A stretch of 64,000 nt of DNA from Diphasiastrum complanatum. Lineage: Eukaryota; Streptophyta; Lycopodiopsida; Lycopodiales; Lycopodiaceae. The notes beneath the pieces are model-generated. The model worked only from the letters and a program-made list of their open reading frames with translations, did no database searches and was not told the origin of the DNA. The position numbers and the translations under genes are program-made. The stretch covers positions 66,871,459 to 66,935,458 of the forward strand of contig CM055097.1 of assembly GCA_029204225.1 (NCBI GenBank), in the 5' to 3' direction. Positions 23,603 to 36,731 of the stretch are shown piece after piece. Within the stretch, counting starts at the first letter, position 1. Each line of letters begins with the position of its first letter.

Positions 23603-24469
23603 GTATCATATAGCACCATCTCCTGCTTTTACAAGCTACTGAAGAAATGATCTGTGAGATTATTCCTTAATTCTAATTTTCGAAAACGCATACTGATTCG
23701 ACAGACTTTATTTGAATCATAAATAGCTTTTCTAGAATAGGATATCATAATAACTTTTCAAGCTAAATTTCAAAATCATTCTGAGTTAGGTTTGTGGGTT
23801 ACAGAGTACTGTGATTTTTCTCTTCTTATAGAAGCATCTGAAATGCTCAACTTGCTCTACAAATCAGAGAAACAATCTTCAGCCAGATGGAATGCAGAGT
23901 TCGGCCTTAGTTGCAACACAAATCAGAGAATCATTGGTATCAAAGGAAGATTATGTTGAGTCTGCTTTTGAAGAAGTTGCAAATATTACTTATTAAATAG
24001 GTGGGGTTGCCTTCTTTGTATATGGGGGAAAGGCCTGCTAGGGAGCTTGGGACATAACCTTAGATTTATAGGAGAATAAGTCTGTGCAGCAGTCAGACAA
24101 GTGGATCTAACACGAGTAGTGAAGAGAGTGGAAAATTAGACGGTAGTTTTTAGGTTTCAAGAGTTTATAAGACATCATGGATTCCTTTAGGACATTTTCA
24201 CATTATTGTTCTTCTTGTAGAACGCTGCTTCTAATGCACTTCTAAATCCGATCTCTTCGGTAATTTTCCACTCTCTTTTATTAGTTTTTGGATGTTTACT
24301 TGGATCATGTTTTTGATCTTCCTATCGACAACAGGTTGTTCCTCTTCCTTTTATAGATGTGATTGTAGATTCCAATTTTCATAATTTTCTACCACTTCAT
24401 CTTTTTGATGATTTTGAATATAGTTTTTTGGGATCTATGAACTCCAACATGTTTCTTGCAATTGCTCGA
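23603..24469. other. non-coding stretch before the gypsy LTR, copy 2
   Basis: Counterpart of 8477-9351 with scattered substitutions and a deletion of about 10 bases near 24243. Nothing recognised. Confidence 0.5.
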
Positions 24470-25026
24470 TGTCATGTGCTTTTAGTACATCAGTGCTCAT
24501 CAGGGCTATATAATATCCAATGTAAGCTTTGTAGGCCCAAAAGGAGTTATTACCCTTAGGAACAAGGCGGAACAAGGCGGTTCCGTCTTTAGGCTCTCCA
24601 AAGTATATAATAAGGGTAATAAACCAAGAAGGGCCCGAAGTATACTAAATAAGAATCAATAAGGGCTAACTATTTCTTAAGATAGTTATGTTTAGTTAAG
24701 TTAGAGCATTGTTTATAAGTAAACAAAAGACATCCATTTTTGGATCTTTTGGCTCATTTACAAATGAGAGAGCTCTAAGCTTCCTTTTCGTGAATGTGAG
24801 CTTTGGGATTTCCATTGCTAGATCTCATGTCCCCTGTGCCTTATCCACATGAATCCATGCCCTTTTTCATTTCCTTGTAATCATTCGCTCATTTCCATTG
24901 CGATTTCATGGAGATCTCTTTGTTTCTAGTTTTCTATGGATATGCTATGATGAATGTTTTATACTTTTCTTGGTATTAGCTTTACTTCCCTTGTAATTGC
25001 TATTGGTTCGGATTTGGCACATGACA
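24470..25026 (+). repeat. Ty3/gypsy 5' LTR, copy 2
   Basis: Same boundaries as 9352-9898. It has a small tandem doubling of GAACAAGGCG near 24560 that is absent from copy 1. Confidence 0.7.
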
Positions 25027-25031
25027 TTTTT

Positions 25032-25044
25032 TGGTATCAGAGCC
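25032..25044 (+). promoter_or_regulatory. gypsy primer-binding site, copy 2
   Basis: TGGTATCAGAGCC, unchanged from copy 1. Confidence 0.75.
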
Positions 25045-26510
25045 ATAGATCCTTTTCCCATCATATTTGGTGATTTGCTTTGTATTTGGTAGAGTTCTTT
25101 TATTAGTTTTTTTATTTTCCAATTTTCAGAATGTTTTGTCTCAATTTTAGAACTATTAATATTTGTTTTTTGCATGATTTCTTGGTTTAGATCAATAGGG
25201 CTTACCTTTCTGAAGGTACTAATTTTTTTTTATTTGGAGCTATAATGACCCAATTATGGTCATTTTTGTGATTTCATTTTACTTTTAGTCAGCCATAGTT
25301 TTTAATGTCTATTTTCTTCCACTTTTGGCCTTATTTTTGGCATTTTTTTTTAATTGTAATTTTTCGAATATGTAAATCTATGGCTTAGCTTTGATTTGCA
25401 CCAATTTTCATCCAATTTGGTTAAGATTTGGCAAAGTTCTGGAGATTCTTTTAGAGTAGGTTCATTCCTTGTTTTTGGAGAGAAAATTGGGGATAAGTGT
25501 TTCAATTTTTCATTGTTGAAGTTTTGGTTTTGTTGCAAAAAAAATTTCAAGTTTTTCATTCTAAAATTTTCGAAAAAAAAAAACCTTATTATTTGTAATA
25601 AGTTTTTAAATTTAACTTCCAAAATTTCACACTAATTTTAAAAATTTTAGTAATTTTTTATTCACCCATTATCACTTTATCATCTTTAGTAAGTTTTTTA
25701 CTCCTTCCAAAATTGTATGCTTATTATTTTTAGTAAGTATTTTACTCGCCTACCAATTTGGAATTTGCAATTATTATTTTGGCATTACTCACCCTTATTA
25801 TTTTTTGTAAGTAGATTGCTTGGCTACCAATTTTCAATTTTCACATTTTTTTTACTTTTGGCATTACTCACTTTTTTTAAGTGAGGTAATATTCATATGT
25901 TGTTTTTGAAATGTTTGTATTTTTCATTTTTAGCATTAGTTGCACTAATTATTTCTAGTAATATTTTATTCATTTTGCTATTTTTTGAAATTTTTTATAT
26001 ACTATTTTTTATATTTTCCTTATTTTTTGGTGTATTTTCTGTCGTATTTTTTATATTTTTTGGTGTATTTTCTGTCGTATTTTTTCTTTTGTTTAAAAGA
26101 TATTAGGACCTTATTTGTAAGGTCTTAATATTTTGTTTCCTTTATCAATTTTTTAACTTTTATAATTTTTCCATTTGACCTCATAATTGAATGTTGTAAA
26201 AATGAAAAGCGTTTGGAATGACAAGACGAACATTAAGCAGCTATCAAAGTTCAGATTTCTCATTTGTATATATATTGTACCATTTTTTAAAATGGGTGGC
26301 TGTGGAAAACAAGCAGCAGATAAAACAAATTCACCTCAAGACAATTTGCCTACAAAAGAATTGCTGGAAGAACCTCAAATTTCATACCAGCATGAAACTA
26401 TGATGAGAGAGAAAATTCAAGTTACATAAGACTTTTAATCTTACGCATGTTGCAAAATATGGAGAGAAATTATAAAGTCCTCAATCCAAGGATCCTATTC
26501 TAAGCATGCC
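25045..26510 (+). other. AT-rich gypsy leader, copy 2
   Basis: Counterpart of 9917-11340. Near 26028-26090 a GGTGTATTTTCTGTCGTATT block is doubled relative to copy 1. Small frames such as plus 26187-26429 show no motif. Confidence 0.5.
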
Positions 26511-26837
26511 AATCACAAGCAACACAAGTAAATAAATTTTCAAGATTCTGCCAAGAACAAAAAATAGAGCATCAATTCACTCCTGCATACACACCCGAAT
26601 ATAATGGAATCACAGAAAGAAGAAACATGACACTAGTCGAAGGAGCCAGATGCATGATGGCACATGTTCGATTGTCGAGTCAATTTTGGACTGAGACAAT
26701 AGCTGCAGCGGTACTCCTGCAGAACAAATCAACAATGATAGCCTTGGAAAACAAAACATCGTACGAAATGTGGACAGGTAGAAAGCTTGATCTAATCTGC
26801 AAGTTCCTTTGGACATTTTCCTCTGTATTGTAGCTTT
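26511..26837 (+). pseudogene. copia integrase fragment, copy 2
   Basis: Counterpart of 11350-11675. It reads slightly better here: MTLVEGARCMMAHVRLSSQF then WTETIAAAVLLQNKST is open where copy 1 has a stop at the Trp codon (TGG in copy 2, TGA in copy 1). It is still an isolated fragment around the third catalytic residue of integrase. Confidence 0.65.
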
Positions 26838-27098
26838 CCGACATCAGAATGAATCACGTCCAATATTCCCGCAAGTGATTGTGTTGGCTCCCATTCACTT
26901 ATGCATGATGGATATAAATCTGAAAGAAAAAAACAATGTTGAAACATTTAAATCATAATTAGAAGAGCATCAATAAAGAAAATCACATATGATTGTTGTA
27001 GAGTGCATATGTTTTGATATACTTACAATTATATTTTCGATGATCATGAGGATTGATATCATGTACTTTGATTTCTGAATGCATATATACATGTTGTA

Positions 27099-27347
27099 CT
27101 AAAACTTCTGATATCGATTGACCTCCGAGGTAGTCTTAAACTCCAAAATTTTTGCTTTCCAATAAGATTTGTATGTCATTTTTGCTCTTTTCTTTTGTCG
27201 AAAATTGCCCTTTGATGATGGATGCAGCAATATCCATGAATTCTTTGTATATTTTGTTGGCTTCCAGTTATCAGCTTCATCTTTCTCATTGTAAAGAATC
27301 ACAGACTCGATTGTAGATCTGGGTCTCCTTGCCATTGCTATTTTCAA
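27099..27347 (-). CDS. unrecognised 82-codon frame, copy 2
   Basis: Counterpart of 11942-12190 with changes M to V, D to G and I to T. All three alter residues, so nothing suggests purifying selection since the duplication. Confidence 0.2.
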   Translation of the reverse strand: MKIAMARRPRSTIESVILYNEKDEADNWKPTKYTKNSWILLHPSSKGNFRQKKRAKMTYKSYWKAKILEFKTTSEVNRYQKF

Positions 27348-27848
27348 AGCTTGGGCGCCAAAAATCTTTCCGATATGATCCTAATTTCAATTTTTCGTAT
27401 CACATTAAATCTAATGTGAATGCCAACATAGTCACAGAACTGTGTATACCATATTTTATGTAACTATACATACTGTATTTCTATAACTGTAACTAGTATA
27501 GTTAGAAAATTTCATTATACTAACCAGCATAGTCAAGTAAATTTAACTTGAGGTATTGACGTCGGCAGATTAGCACGTGTCGGACAGGAAGAAGAAACCA
27601 ATGGGATAAGTCCATGCTGCCCGGACACAAATTTCAAAGTTTTCTATATTGTATTTTTATTTCTCAGTTAATTTGAACTACGTTACTTGGATTTCAAATC
27701 TGTGCATTTTGATTGGGCCTGGTGATGGTCGAAACTAAAGAAAAATAAATAAAAGTATCTTTAAAAAGGATATTATTTTATTTTGGAACTCCTCTAATGT
27801 TGAACAAGGACTGATGAGCTTTAGGCGAGGAAAACACCCGGTATGAGT
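27348..27848. other. spacer with a 256-base block absent from copy 1
   Basis: From about 27580 to 27835 copy 2 holds extra sequence, beginning CGGACAGGAAGAAGAAACC after AGCACGTGT and ending before AAAACACCCGG. Copy 1 joins the two flanks directly at about 12418. A deletion in copy 1 is likely but the ancestral state is not proven. No gene is seen. Confidence 0.6.
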
Positions 27849-28528
27849 TGTGAGAAATGTAAAAAGGTTATCTATGTTAGTTATAGGGGTCTTATACTCT
27901 TTTCTGTCAAGCATCTTGGTCTAGAATGTTGATAGGGTCAAATTTGGCATAATGGCAAATTGTTCAATTCCACATGTGATGCCACTATTGAGCCAAAGTA
28001 GTGTATGAGGCAAAACTCGAGCTAAATGGATAGTAGACATGTGTAAGGCTTTTGTTTGATGGAGTTCAAGAGGTCCAATAGGATTTATAGGTGGAACCAT
28101 GAATGGTCCAATAGGATTTAGAGATGGATGGGTCAATGGTCCAATAGGATTGAGATGTGGCAAAAGTGTGGTCCAATCATGTTTGAGCATTGTGTTAGCT
28201 CGTGAATCTATAGTATCATTGTACTTCTCACTTTGATCTAATTGATTTGGAGATTTTGTGGATTTTGAGACTAAGCTCTCTCTATCCGAGAGCTATTGGT
28301 AGGATTCTCTCTCTACCCAAGGAGAGGAGCTTAATTTTACTTAGTTTTATTTTGAAACACTTCCCACACGTGTACTTTGGAAGTGAGTTAATGCATGTAG
28401 TAGTGTGTGTTTGCCATTGAGAGCTAGATAGATCTTGAATCTCAATATAATCTTGATCATTGTGCATCCACACACCTTAGGAGATCCAAATCACTTGTAG
28501 TGAGCACTCCACACGTGTGAAATTCACA
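27849..28528 (+). repeat. copia LTR (B-like family), copy 2
   Basis: Counterpart of 12436-13114, with the same array of four GGTCCAAT words (28073-28180). Confidence 0.8.
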
Positions 28529-28540
28529 TGGTATCCGAGC
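28529..28540 (+). promoter_or_regulatory. copia primer-binding site, copy 2
   Basis: TGGTATCCGAGC, the same one-base variant as copy 1. Confidence 0.75.
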
Positions 28541-29252
28541 CTACCTAAGGTTACCATGCATTTCCATCCATTAGATATTGAGCTGGAAATTGTCAAGATC
28601 CATTTTCCTAGCTATCATGTTCATTTTTGGATCAAAAGAGATCAATAGGGCATTGATTGGGTCTGACCTGGTACTGTATGGAATCAAGTGCTCAGACACG
28701 TGTGAGAAATATCCAATTTTCGTTTGAGAGATGTTTGATCCAAAAATCTTGCTAGATAGCTTGTTTTGAAGGTATTTTTGTCTAATTTCTGATGCAATCA
28801 ATCTCATTCCATTTGGTTGAGCCAATCAAAAGTTATAAGCTTTTGAAGAGGGTAGGGCACGGAGACCTGGGTGGACACATTTGGTTTGGTCAAGAGATTG
28901 CTTGTTTGATCCCAAATCACAGTTGGATGCTTACCAATCTTATCTATATGTGATCTAGACATTGTTTTGAGATCTTAGCCAAATTGTTTCATGCAATATC
29001 ATTGTATTTGAGTCAAATTTTGTTTCTTAGTGTATTTCACACATGCTAAGACTGTTTGATCCTAATTTTGCCCATACTCCATCATTTGATGTGATATAGA
29101 TCTAGTTTTGAAGAGATTGAGATAGCTAGTGAGATTCATCTCACAATTTGTTGCAAGATCTTTCATAGGAGTTGATAGCACATCATCATTGGATCCTATC
29201 GAGAGTGTGTAGCAAAATTTTTTGTTCATCATTTGAGTTCTTTTCACTTTAG
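28541..29252 (+). other. copia leader, copy 2
   Basis: Counterpart of 13127-13829. It keeps AAGCTTTTGAAGAGGGT near 28835, as in element B, where copy 1 reads AGAGTTAGGT. Copy 2 is therefore closer to the family consensus here. Confidence 0.6.
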
Positions 29253-29864
29253 ATGGCTTCAATGAGTTCATGCTTGTTGGAACCAAGTGAGAGATTGTCC
29301 ACTTCAAACTATTCAATATGGAAGTTGAGAATGGAGTCCATCTTTACCCTTCAAGATGTGATGAACTTTGTTCTTGGCCTTGAAGAAGAATCTCAATTTC
29401 TTCAAGAGAAGAAGAGAGCTAGGATGGCTCTCCACTACATTAAGATGAATGTCTCTAATGAGATATTGAGGGAGATAGGTACTTGCACAACAGCCAAAGA
29501 AGCTTGGGATTGTCTCAAGACTATCTATGAGGCTAAGAACACCTCTAGGATCCTCACTCTTAGAAATAAAATCTTTCAAAGTATCCAAAAGAGTGACGAG
29601 AGTGCATCTAGTTATGTTTTGAGAGTCAAGGATATTCATAGAGATCTTACATGCATTGGTGATTCTATCAATCAAAATGAGCTAGTCCAAGTCATTCTCA
29701 ATTGCTTGAAAAGTGAATTTGATAACCTTGTCCAATCCTATGCCATTAAGGAGGAACTACCAAGCCTGGAGGATCTTCAAAGTGTGCTTATTTCTGAAGA
29801 ATCAAGACAAGAGTACAAACTCTTGAGGGAAAGCTCTATTTGTCAAGGACAAGCACAAAGGTAG
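29253..29864 (+). CDS. copia gag N-terminal domain, truncated, copy 2
   Basis: 203 codons from ATG 29253. About eight residues differ from 13830-14441 (for example Y to C at residue 7 and I to F in [10 protein letters not shown]), and the end is the same QGQAQR. The internal deletion and the fusion to gypsy pol are shared, so both predate the duplication. Confidence 0.85.
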   Translation: MASMSSCLLEPSERLSTSNYSIWKLRMESIFTLQDVMNFVLGLEEESQFLQEKKRARMALHYIKMNVSNEILREIGTCTTAKEAWDCLKTIYEAKNTSRILTLRNKIFQSIQKSDESASSYVLRVKDIHRDLTCIGDSINQNELVQVILNCLKSEFDNLVQSYAIKEELPSLEDLQSVLISEESRQEYKLLRESSICQGQAQR

Positions 29865-29880
29865 GAGCAAGAACCAAGAG

Positions 29881-31793
29881 TAATTCACCTTTTGCATCTC
29901 CTATGTTACTTGTTAGGAAGAAAGATGGAACGTTCAGGATGTGTATCGACTATCAAGCCCTTAACAAAGTTACCATAAATATAGATATCTACTCCCAGGG
30001 TAGATGACTTGTTGGATGCTTTGAAAGGAGCCAATGTTTTTTCAGAAATAGATCTATGTTCGAGATACCATCAAATCAAGGTCAAAGAGTAGGATCAACA
30101 TAAAACAACTTTTTGAACTGATAGGGGATATTTTGAATTCAAAGTTATGTCTTTTGGATTAACTAATGCTCCTGCTACTTTTCAAGCTCTCATAAATAAG
30201 ATCTTTAAACCTTATCTTTACTTGTTTGTGTTGGTATTCTTTGATGACATCCTGATATATAGTAGAAACATGGAAGAACATGCGAAATTTGAACACGATC
30301 TTAAGTATTCTTCGAGAATACAAGCTGTTTGCAGCAAACACCAAATGTGAATTTGCTCAAGATGAGGTGGAATACTTGAGGCACATTGTGCTAATTGGGT
30401 AAAAGACATCCAAGCAGAGTATATAGAGGATTCAAATTTAAAAGAGATTTAGGAGGAATCACAAAACTCCAATTATGTTATTCATCCATTATAGGAGGCA
30501 AGAACAAATATTGTTGTAAGATAATTCTATAATTGTGCTTGCTCCTAAATCCAAGTTTATTAGACAAGTATTATATGAGCTATACTCATCTCCAAGTGTT
30601 GGACAATGGAATGTTGAAGACATATCAAACAATCAAGAAGCTATTCAAATGGGTTGGTATGAAGAAGTCTAAATATACATATTTGCAAGAATATATCCAT
30701 TGTCAAGTTAATAAGATGGAACATGTCAAGCAACCAGGTTTATTGCATCCGCTATCTATTCATACACAATATTGGACAAGTATTAGCATGGATTTTATAC
30801 CTTCCTTGCTGACAACGTCTGGGGAATATGATGATATTTGTGTGGTGGTGAATCAACGTACAAAATATGCACATTTTCTATCTTATAAAACTACTAACAG
30901 TGCAACCCAAATATCACAAATACTGAAGAACATCTTCAAATTACATGGGATATCAAAGGAGATAGTGAGTGATAGAAACAACAGATTTATTTCCATTTCT
31001 GGAAGGTTTTAATGGACAAGTTGGGCACTAAAATGTGCTTAAGTACATCATTTTATCTGAAAATTGATGGATAGACGGAAAGGGTCAACCGGTGGTTGGA
31101 GTGCTATTTGCGACACTTTGTTTTAGACCACCAGACAAGGTGGATAGATTGGTTGTACCACACATGTCAATTGGCATGACACTTTACTTTGCATTATATG
31201 GCCATGAATCATTACAACCTATTAGTGTAGATTTGTCAGAGGTTGTAGTTCCAGCAGTTGTGGACTACGTTCAGCACATGAATGAATATTTTAAAATCTA
31301 TTCATGAGCATATTAAAATATCACAGATGCGAATGAAGCAGTACGTCGGTCTGAAAGGTCTTTTCGTGACTTTGTTAAAGGAGATTTTGGGTATTTAAGA
31401 TTACAACCTTATAAATACACTAAGTTAAAGAAAACTCAAAGCAAAAAACTGGTTCCAAGAGTTATGGACCTTTCAAGATTGTGAAGAAGATCGGGAAGTT
31501 GAATTATGAATTAGATCTACCATCAACAACTCGTATGATCTACCATCAACGACCGAGTGTTTCATGTCTCTCTTTTTGAGAAGATCTTGGGAGAACACTC
31601 AACTACAACTCCTAGTCTACCACCTTTGGATCATGAAGGTAATATGGTTTTGGAACTAGCCAAAGTTGTTGGATGTCAGGACAAGATATTGCAAAACGAC
31701 AAGATAATCAAAGAATATCTAGTTCACTAGGAAAACCTTCTTGATGAAGACAATTATTGGGTCACAACTCATTTATTCAACAATTGCCATGAA
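29881..31793 (+). pseudogene. Ty3/gypsy pol relic, copy 2
   Basis: Same domain order as 14459-16371. It gained a TAG in RT (VKE.DQHK, where copy 1 has Glu). Its integrase is better preserved: a 159-codon frame (30533-31012) keeps SISMDFIPSL with the first catalytic Asp and reads through LHGISKEIVSDRNNRFIS, where copy 1 has a stop. The F.TDRGYFEF stop is shared with copy 1. Confidence 0.88.
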
Positions 31794-31898
31794 GCTGTTG
31801 GATATGACATTCTCAATCAAGACTACTTAACTTGAGCATTTGAGTTTAGTAAGCAGACGTCTTCATTTTTTAGGACAAAAATGTTTAAGTAGTGGGCA

Positions 31899-31999
31899 TG
31901 TCATGTACTTTTAATACATCAGTGCTCATCAACGCTATATAATATCCAATGGAGGCTCTGTAGGCCCAAAATGAGCTATTAGCCTTAGGAACAAGGTGG
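31899..31999 (+). repeat. start of gypsy 3' LTR, copy 2
   Basis: TGTCATGTACTTTTAATACA follows the gypsy C-terminal region and a purine-rich AAGTAGTGGG tract, and matches the first 100 bases of the 5' LTR (24470 onward). The LTR stops abruptly after ACAAGGTGG, where the promoter-like region begins. Confidence 0.7.
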
Positions 32000-34199
32000 T
32001 GTGAAGAAATTCAGATCATTTAAGATCCAATTCCATAACTTGATCTTTATTTAAAAATAGATCACCTCTACCATTTTGCCAATGTAGAAAAATCAACAAC
32101 TAGTCTATGAAAGAGATATAAACTCAATAAAAATTTGATCAAACATCAAACAAAAGATATGATGAAGTTGATGTCCATACAAAAATATTAAGCTACTATA
32201 TCTCACATGTGTGGATTTGAAAATAGCATAAAATAAGCATTCTACACACAAGATTGCAAGATATCACAAATATAGTGCACCAATGGCTAGATGAACCCAA
32301 GAGAACCAGGTATAAGCATGAAATGAGATGAAAGTAACAAGATTTCACATAGTCCCTCTTGACAAGTCAAGACCAAACCCTTTGAACCCTTCAATTTATA
32401 GCATAACAGGTAAAAATACAGCTGTATAAAGTATAACAGTACAGAAGAGTACCATAAAGCGAAGCAAGTTCTAAGCCACCCAGCTGTTACCTGCCACCAT
32501 CCCACACAACAAAACCGCACAAGTTAGTCGCGTGAGGAAGACAGGTGTCATAGGTAAGCATCAGTTATTACTCATTTCCGAAACAAGATTCACTATTTTA
32601 TCAGCTAAATTGCATTTATAAAAAGTACGTCCAACCTTCCCAATCATTCACTTCATTATTAAGCAATACATTTTGCTCTTTCACAAAGTCGTATCAGGGC
32701 ATAAGCCATACCGATCAGTACAAGAGCAAAAGACATGTATTAGGTTCACATTTACATTTTCCATGTAAGCAACTATACTTCACTATACTGATGGACAGAG
32801 ATAAGACTATGGTCACAGTATGAGGTACTAGAGCACTTCCGTGCTATACTAGCCCCCATGGATATCCCGTAACTATTTTTCGAGAGCCCAAACACCGAAC
32901 AACTTGGACAAATCCATGCCATTCAACTGTACCATTGTCAAGCTCTATATGAGTACGTGACCTTACAAACAACACTGGGACATCAGATGCAAGCGAATTT
33001 AATTACATAAAAAATACAAGTTCATGTCTATTTTTAACGTACATAAGATTAAACCATTCTAATCATTATTAGTTATTACCTTTCAAGGAAGAAATTTCAG
33101 TATAATCATGCATGGATAAGACTTCCTGTAGTAACGAATAAGGCTAACCACCGTATTGGTGTAGTTTCGTATAGCATCATACCTGAATGATAGACAACGT
33201 CATCTCTTGCGAATTATCCATCTTCAGCTGTTTTAACAAATCACCTATGTGCTAGAAGATTCAAACCGAAAGTATTGTGTTAAGCGTAAAGTACTTCTGT
33301 CACCCTCATAGTCATTAACAATAGTTAATCCATCATTTTGCCGCAGATTATTAACTTATCATTCAGCTTATTCAAGAGCAGTTCCTTCCCCACAGCATCC
33401 ACAACATACCGATAACTATGTTTTGTGTATACGTCTTCTCAAAGAAACAATCAAACCAAACATTCTTCAAGTTACACTCTTAGAAGCCAATCCACTCCTT
33501 ATCAGAGGCATCAATCATCATAGTCTGTATCATACAAACATAGCAATCATCCAGAACAACCAATTATAGCAAGTAACAGCCAATGGAATAGTAGGAATGC
33601 TCTTATCAATTCCTCATTATAATCACTGGAATCCATAAGTAAAGACAGCCGTCCATCGCACTTTTTCCATCCTTATATACTATAAAAAGTGTGGAATAAT
33701 GCATGCATGCAAGGCCATGCTTCATCGCAGTATCAATATGGATTTAATACTCAGAAAGCAGCGCTGGCTAGCAGTCCATTCCGCTACATAGATAGCGCTG
33801 GCCAGCGACTACTATTCACACATAATCAGTTATACTTTCAGTATACACGTGGATCGCTATCCAACGCCAACTATAAATCAATCAATGATAGAAAAAATAC
33901 CTGTACAGGTGCCCACTTCTGCTCCTTGAGGCAGCGCTTGACTGTAAGGATGTCGAATCATAGTTTTGCAAGCCAAAACTTGCTACTACACAATGGTAAT
34001 CACAACAAGTTGTAAACATTCATTCCTAATCATAAAGTATAGCACAAAACCTTCATTATCAGCGAGCTAACATTGTTCATAGCATTCTCACCTTAGGTTG
34101 CAGTATCGTTCACACGATTGTACTTCCAGTAGCATTCACGAGTATTCCTCTTCAATAGCAATCACCGTAAAGAAAAGCACCAGTAGAGCAGGGCTAAAG
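32000..34199 (-). other. unrecognised region downstream of a promoter-like block, copy 2
   Basis: Counterpart of 16498-18700. The candidate short exons differ between copies (in the GFAQVVRCLGS frame Gly to Trp and Ala to Val; copy 2 near 33910 reads DILTVKRCLKEQKWAPVQ before ACAG|GTATTT). No uninterrupted gene is seen. Confidence 0.25.
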
Positions 34200-34360
<161 letters not shown>

Positions 34361-34622
34361 AGAGGACACTTAGGTGTACTAAGTGCAAATAGCTGTCGAC
34401 CGTTAGATTGACTGTTCAGAGTGTGCACAGATCTTGGCCCTTGGAAAGTCTACCAACTTTTCCACCAATTTTTTTTTTTAATAATTAAAAAAATGGGGTC
34501 TTCTATCATAGCAATGCATTTTTCTTTCGCCCCGACCAGTAAAAAGGGTTATTACGTGACATTTGCATTCTATAGAGGTTTGCGAAGTAAATAGAGTAAT
34601 ATATTTACGTAATAGAGCCCAT

Positions 34623-34645
34623 GAGAGAGAGAGAGAGAGAGAGAG
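34623..34645. repeat. (GA)n microsatellite, copy 2, second tract (short allele)
   Basis: About 23 bases of GA between the same flanks (AGAGCCCAT and CCATGTGTGTACAG-type text) that surround 140 bases in copy 1. Confidence 0.95.
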
Positions 34646-34874
34646 CTTCCCATGTGTGTACAGCCATATATAACAGATCCATATCTCATTAATGATCTTG
34701 GTTTCCCTCCATATCAAAAAAACCCTAGCATTAATGTGGACTAGATTCAATGTCTCCAACATTCAAATTGAATTTTCAAAAAATCGTGTACTACACTTTT
34801 CCACACTTTCAAAAAGTGTTTATTTAAATGCTTTTAGACTAATATAACTTTGAAAAGTCAAACTCTAAGTCTAA

Positions 34875-34946
34875 TATGAAAATTGGTCTCAATTGCCAAA
34901 TATACAAATATGACCAAAATAGCAAAACTAGTTAAAATTTTCCACA
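34875..34946 (-). repeat. start of copia D 3' LTR, copy 2
   Basis: Right after the D stop codon the minus strand has the polypurine tract GAAGAGAGAG (34956-34947) and then TGTGGAAAATTTTAAC, the expected LTR start. The far end of the LTR cannot be fixed. All of this is within the 291-base block missing from copy 1. Confidence 0.5.
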
Positions 34947-34954
34947 CTCTCTCT

Positions 34955-36731
34955 TCAACTAGTTTTAGCATAAAACTTTGAGAACGCTCCAAGTGAAATC
35001 CTATGCTTCATAAACAAGTCCTTTCCCAATGCTTTTGTGAAGATATCAACTACGCATTCCCTAGAAGAAAGATGTTGAAGCTCCACCTCCTTTGCCATGA
35101 CTTGCTCCCTCACAAAGTGATATGCCACCTCAATATGCTTGCTCCTAGCATTAAAGATAGGATTGGTTGTCAACTTTTGGGCTGATAGGTTGTCACAAAA
35201 GATGATTGGACTCTTTGAAAAATATAGCAAGTAAAGATCCTTGATCATCTTCTTGATCCATACCATCTCCTTTGCGCAATGTGTAAGTGATTTGTACTCG
35301 GCCTCACTAGATGACAATGAGATAGTAGGCTTGTTTCTTTGACATCCATGATATAGCTCCATTACCTATGAAAATACAATGAGCACTTATGAGTTTCCTA
35401 TCTATTTTATCTCCAAAAAAGTTTGAATCTGAAAATCCAAACAAGTTAGGTGATGATCCCTCATACAATATGCCAAAATTTCAAGTTCCAATGATATACC
35501 TCAAACTTCATTTCTCTAGCTTTCAATGCTCTTTATTAGGATCTTGCATGAATTGGCTCAATTTACCAACACAATAGCTTAGATCTGGTCTTGTGATGAT
35601 AAGATAGATGAGTGAACCAACTAGCTTCCTATAGAGAGTAATGTCCTTGAAGGATCTTTTATTACCTCTTATAGTTAGCTTTACATTTGACTCCATAGGT
35701 GTATCACAAGACTTTGCATCTACAATATGAAATCTTTCTAGAATAGAATTAGCATACTTCTCTTGAACAAATGAAATTAGATTGAGAAGATCTAATCACT
35801 TATATTCCTAATATGTTATGCAAATGACCAAGATCATGCACCTCAAACTCCTTCTTGAGAGCACTCTTGATATTCTCCACATCTTGGTTGTCTCAACCAC
35901 TCAAGATGATACCATCCACATAGATTAGCAAAATGGTAGCATCATTTCCAGCAAACCTATAATAAAGTGAATGATCATACTCACTCATAACAAAGCCTTG
36001 AGAGAGTAAAAAAGTGTTAAGCTGAGCATACCAACTCCTTGGTGTTTGCTTAAGGCCATATAAGCTCTTTTGTAGAAAACGCACATGATTTGGCTTTGTA
36101 GGTGACATGTAGCTCTCGAGTTGCTCCATGTACACTTCCTCCTCAAGATCACCATTCAAAAAAGCATTTGTGATATCCAATTGACATACATCTCATCCAT
36201 AAAGAGTAGCAAAAGAGATGATGACCCAAATGCTTACCATCTTTGCCACAGGTGCAAAGGTTTCATCATAGTCAATACCATGTTCTTGAGCATATCCTTG
36301 TGCCACCAACCTTGACTTATGCTTATTGATAGATCCATCTTGGTTTTTCTTCAATTTAAAGATCCATTTGCATCCAATAGCTTTCTTGTCCTTAGGTAAC
36401 TCCACCAATTTCCATGTTTCATTCTTCCTAAGAGCTTGATACTCAAGATCCATTGCTTGGATCCACTCCTCTTTGTTCCTTGCTTCATCTACACAAGCAG
36501 GTTCATCAAAAGAGGTTAGGAAAGAAAAGTGTGTACCTCTAACAACTTGCTTACCTTTCTCATCATATGTGAGTCTTGAAGGCATTGTCTTTCCCTTGAT
36601 GTTCTTCTTGGCTTTTGACTTGATGAAGGTCCTTCATCGTCACCATCTAAAGTAGGATCCTTTACATCAACATCAAGAATGTTAGATCCACCCACACCAT
36701 CATCACTTGAAGACACATTTGGAATATTCCC
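34955..36731 (-). pseudogene. copia D RT-RNase H relic, copy 2 (3' part)
   Basis: RT N-terminal part at 36193-36585 (CKWIFKLKKNQDGSINKHKS, ETFAPVAKM); RT middle at 35893-36180 (MDITNAFLNGDLEEEVYMEQ, YGLKQTPRSWYAQLN, IYVDGIILSG with YVDD changed to YVDG, which removes a catalytic Asp); RNase H at 34955-35362 reads to its natural end (SLSSSEAEYKSL, DNLSAQKLTTNPIFNARSKH, DIFTKALGKDLFMKHR). The RT thumb region between 35363 and 35892 is broken. The upstream limit is the element A insertion. Confidence 0.88.
36727..36731. repeat. target-site duplication of element A, left
   Basis: TTCCC, repeated at 42890-42894. The uninterrupted site is preserved in copy 1 at 21061-21067 (TTTCCCT). Confidence 0.93.
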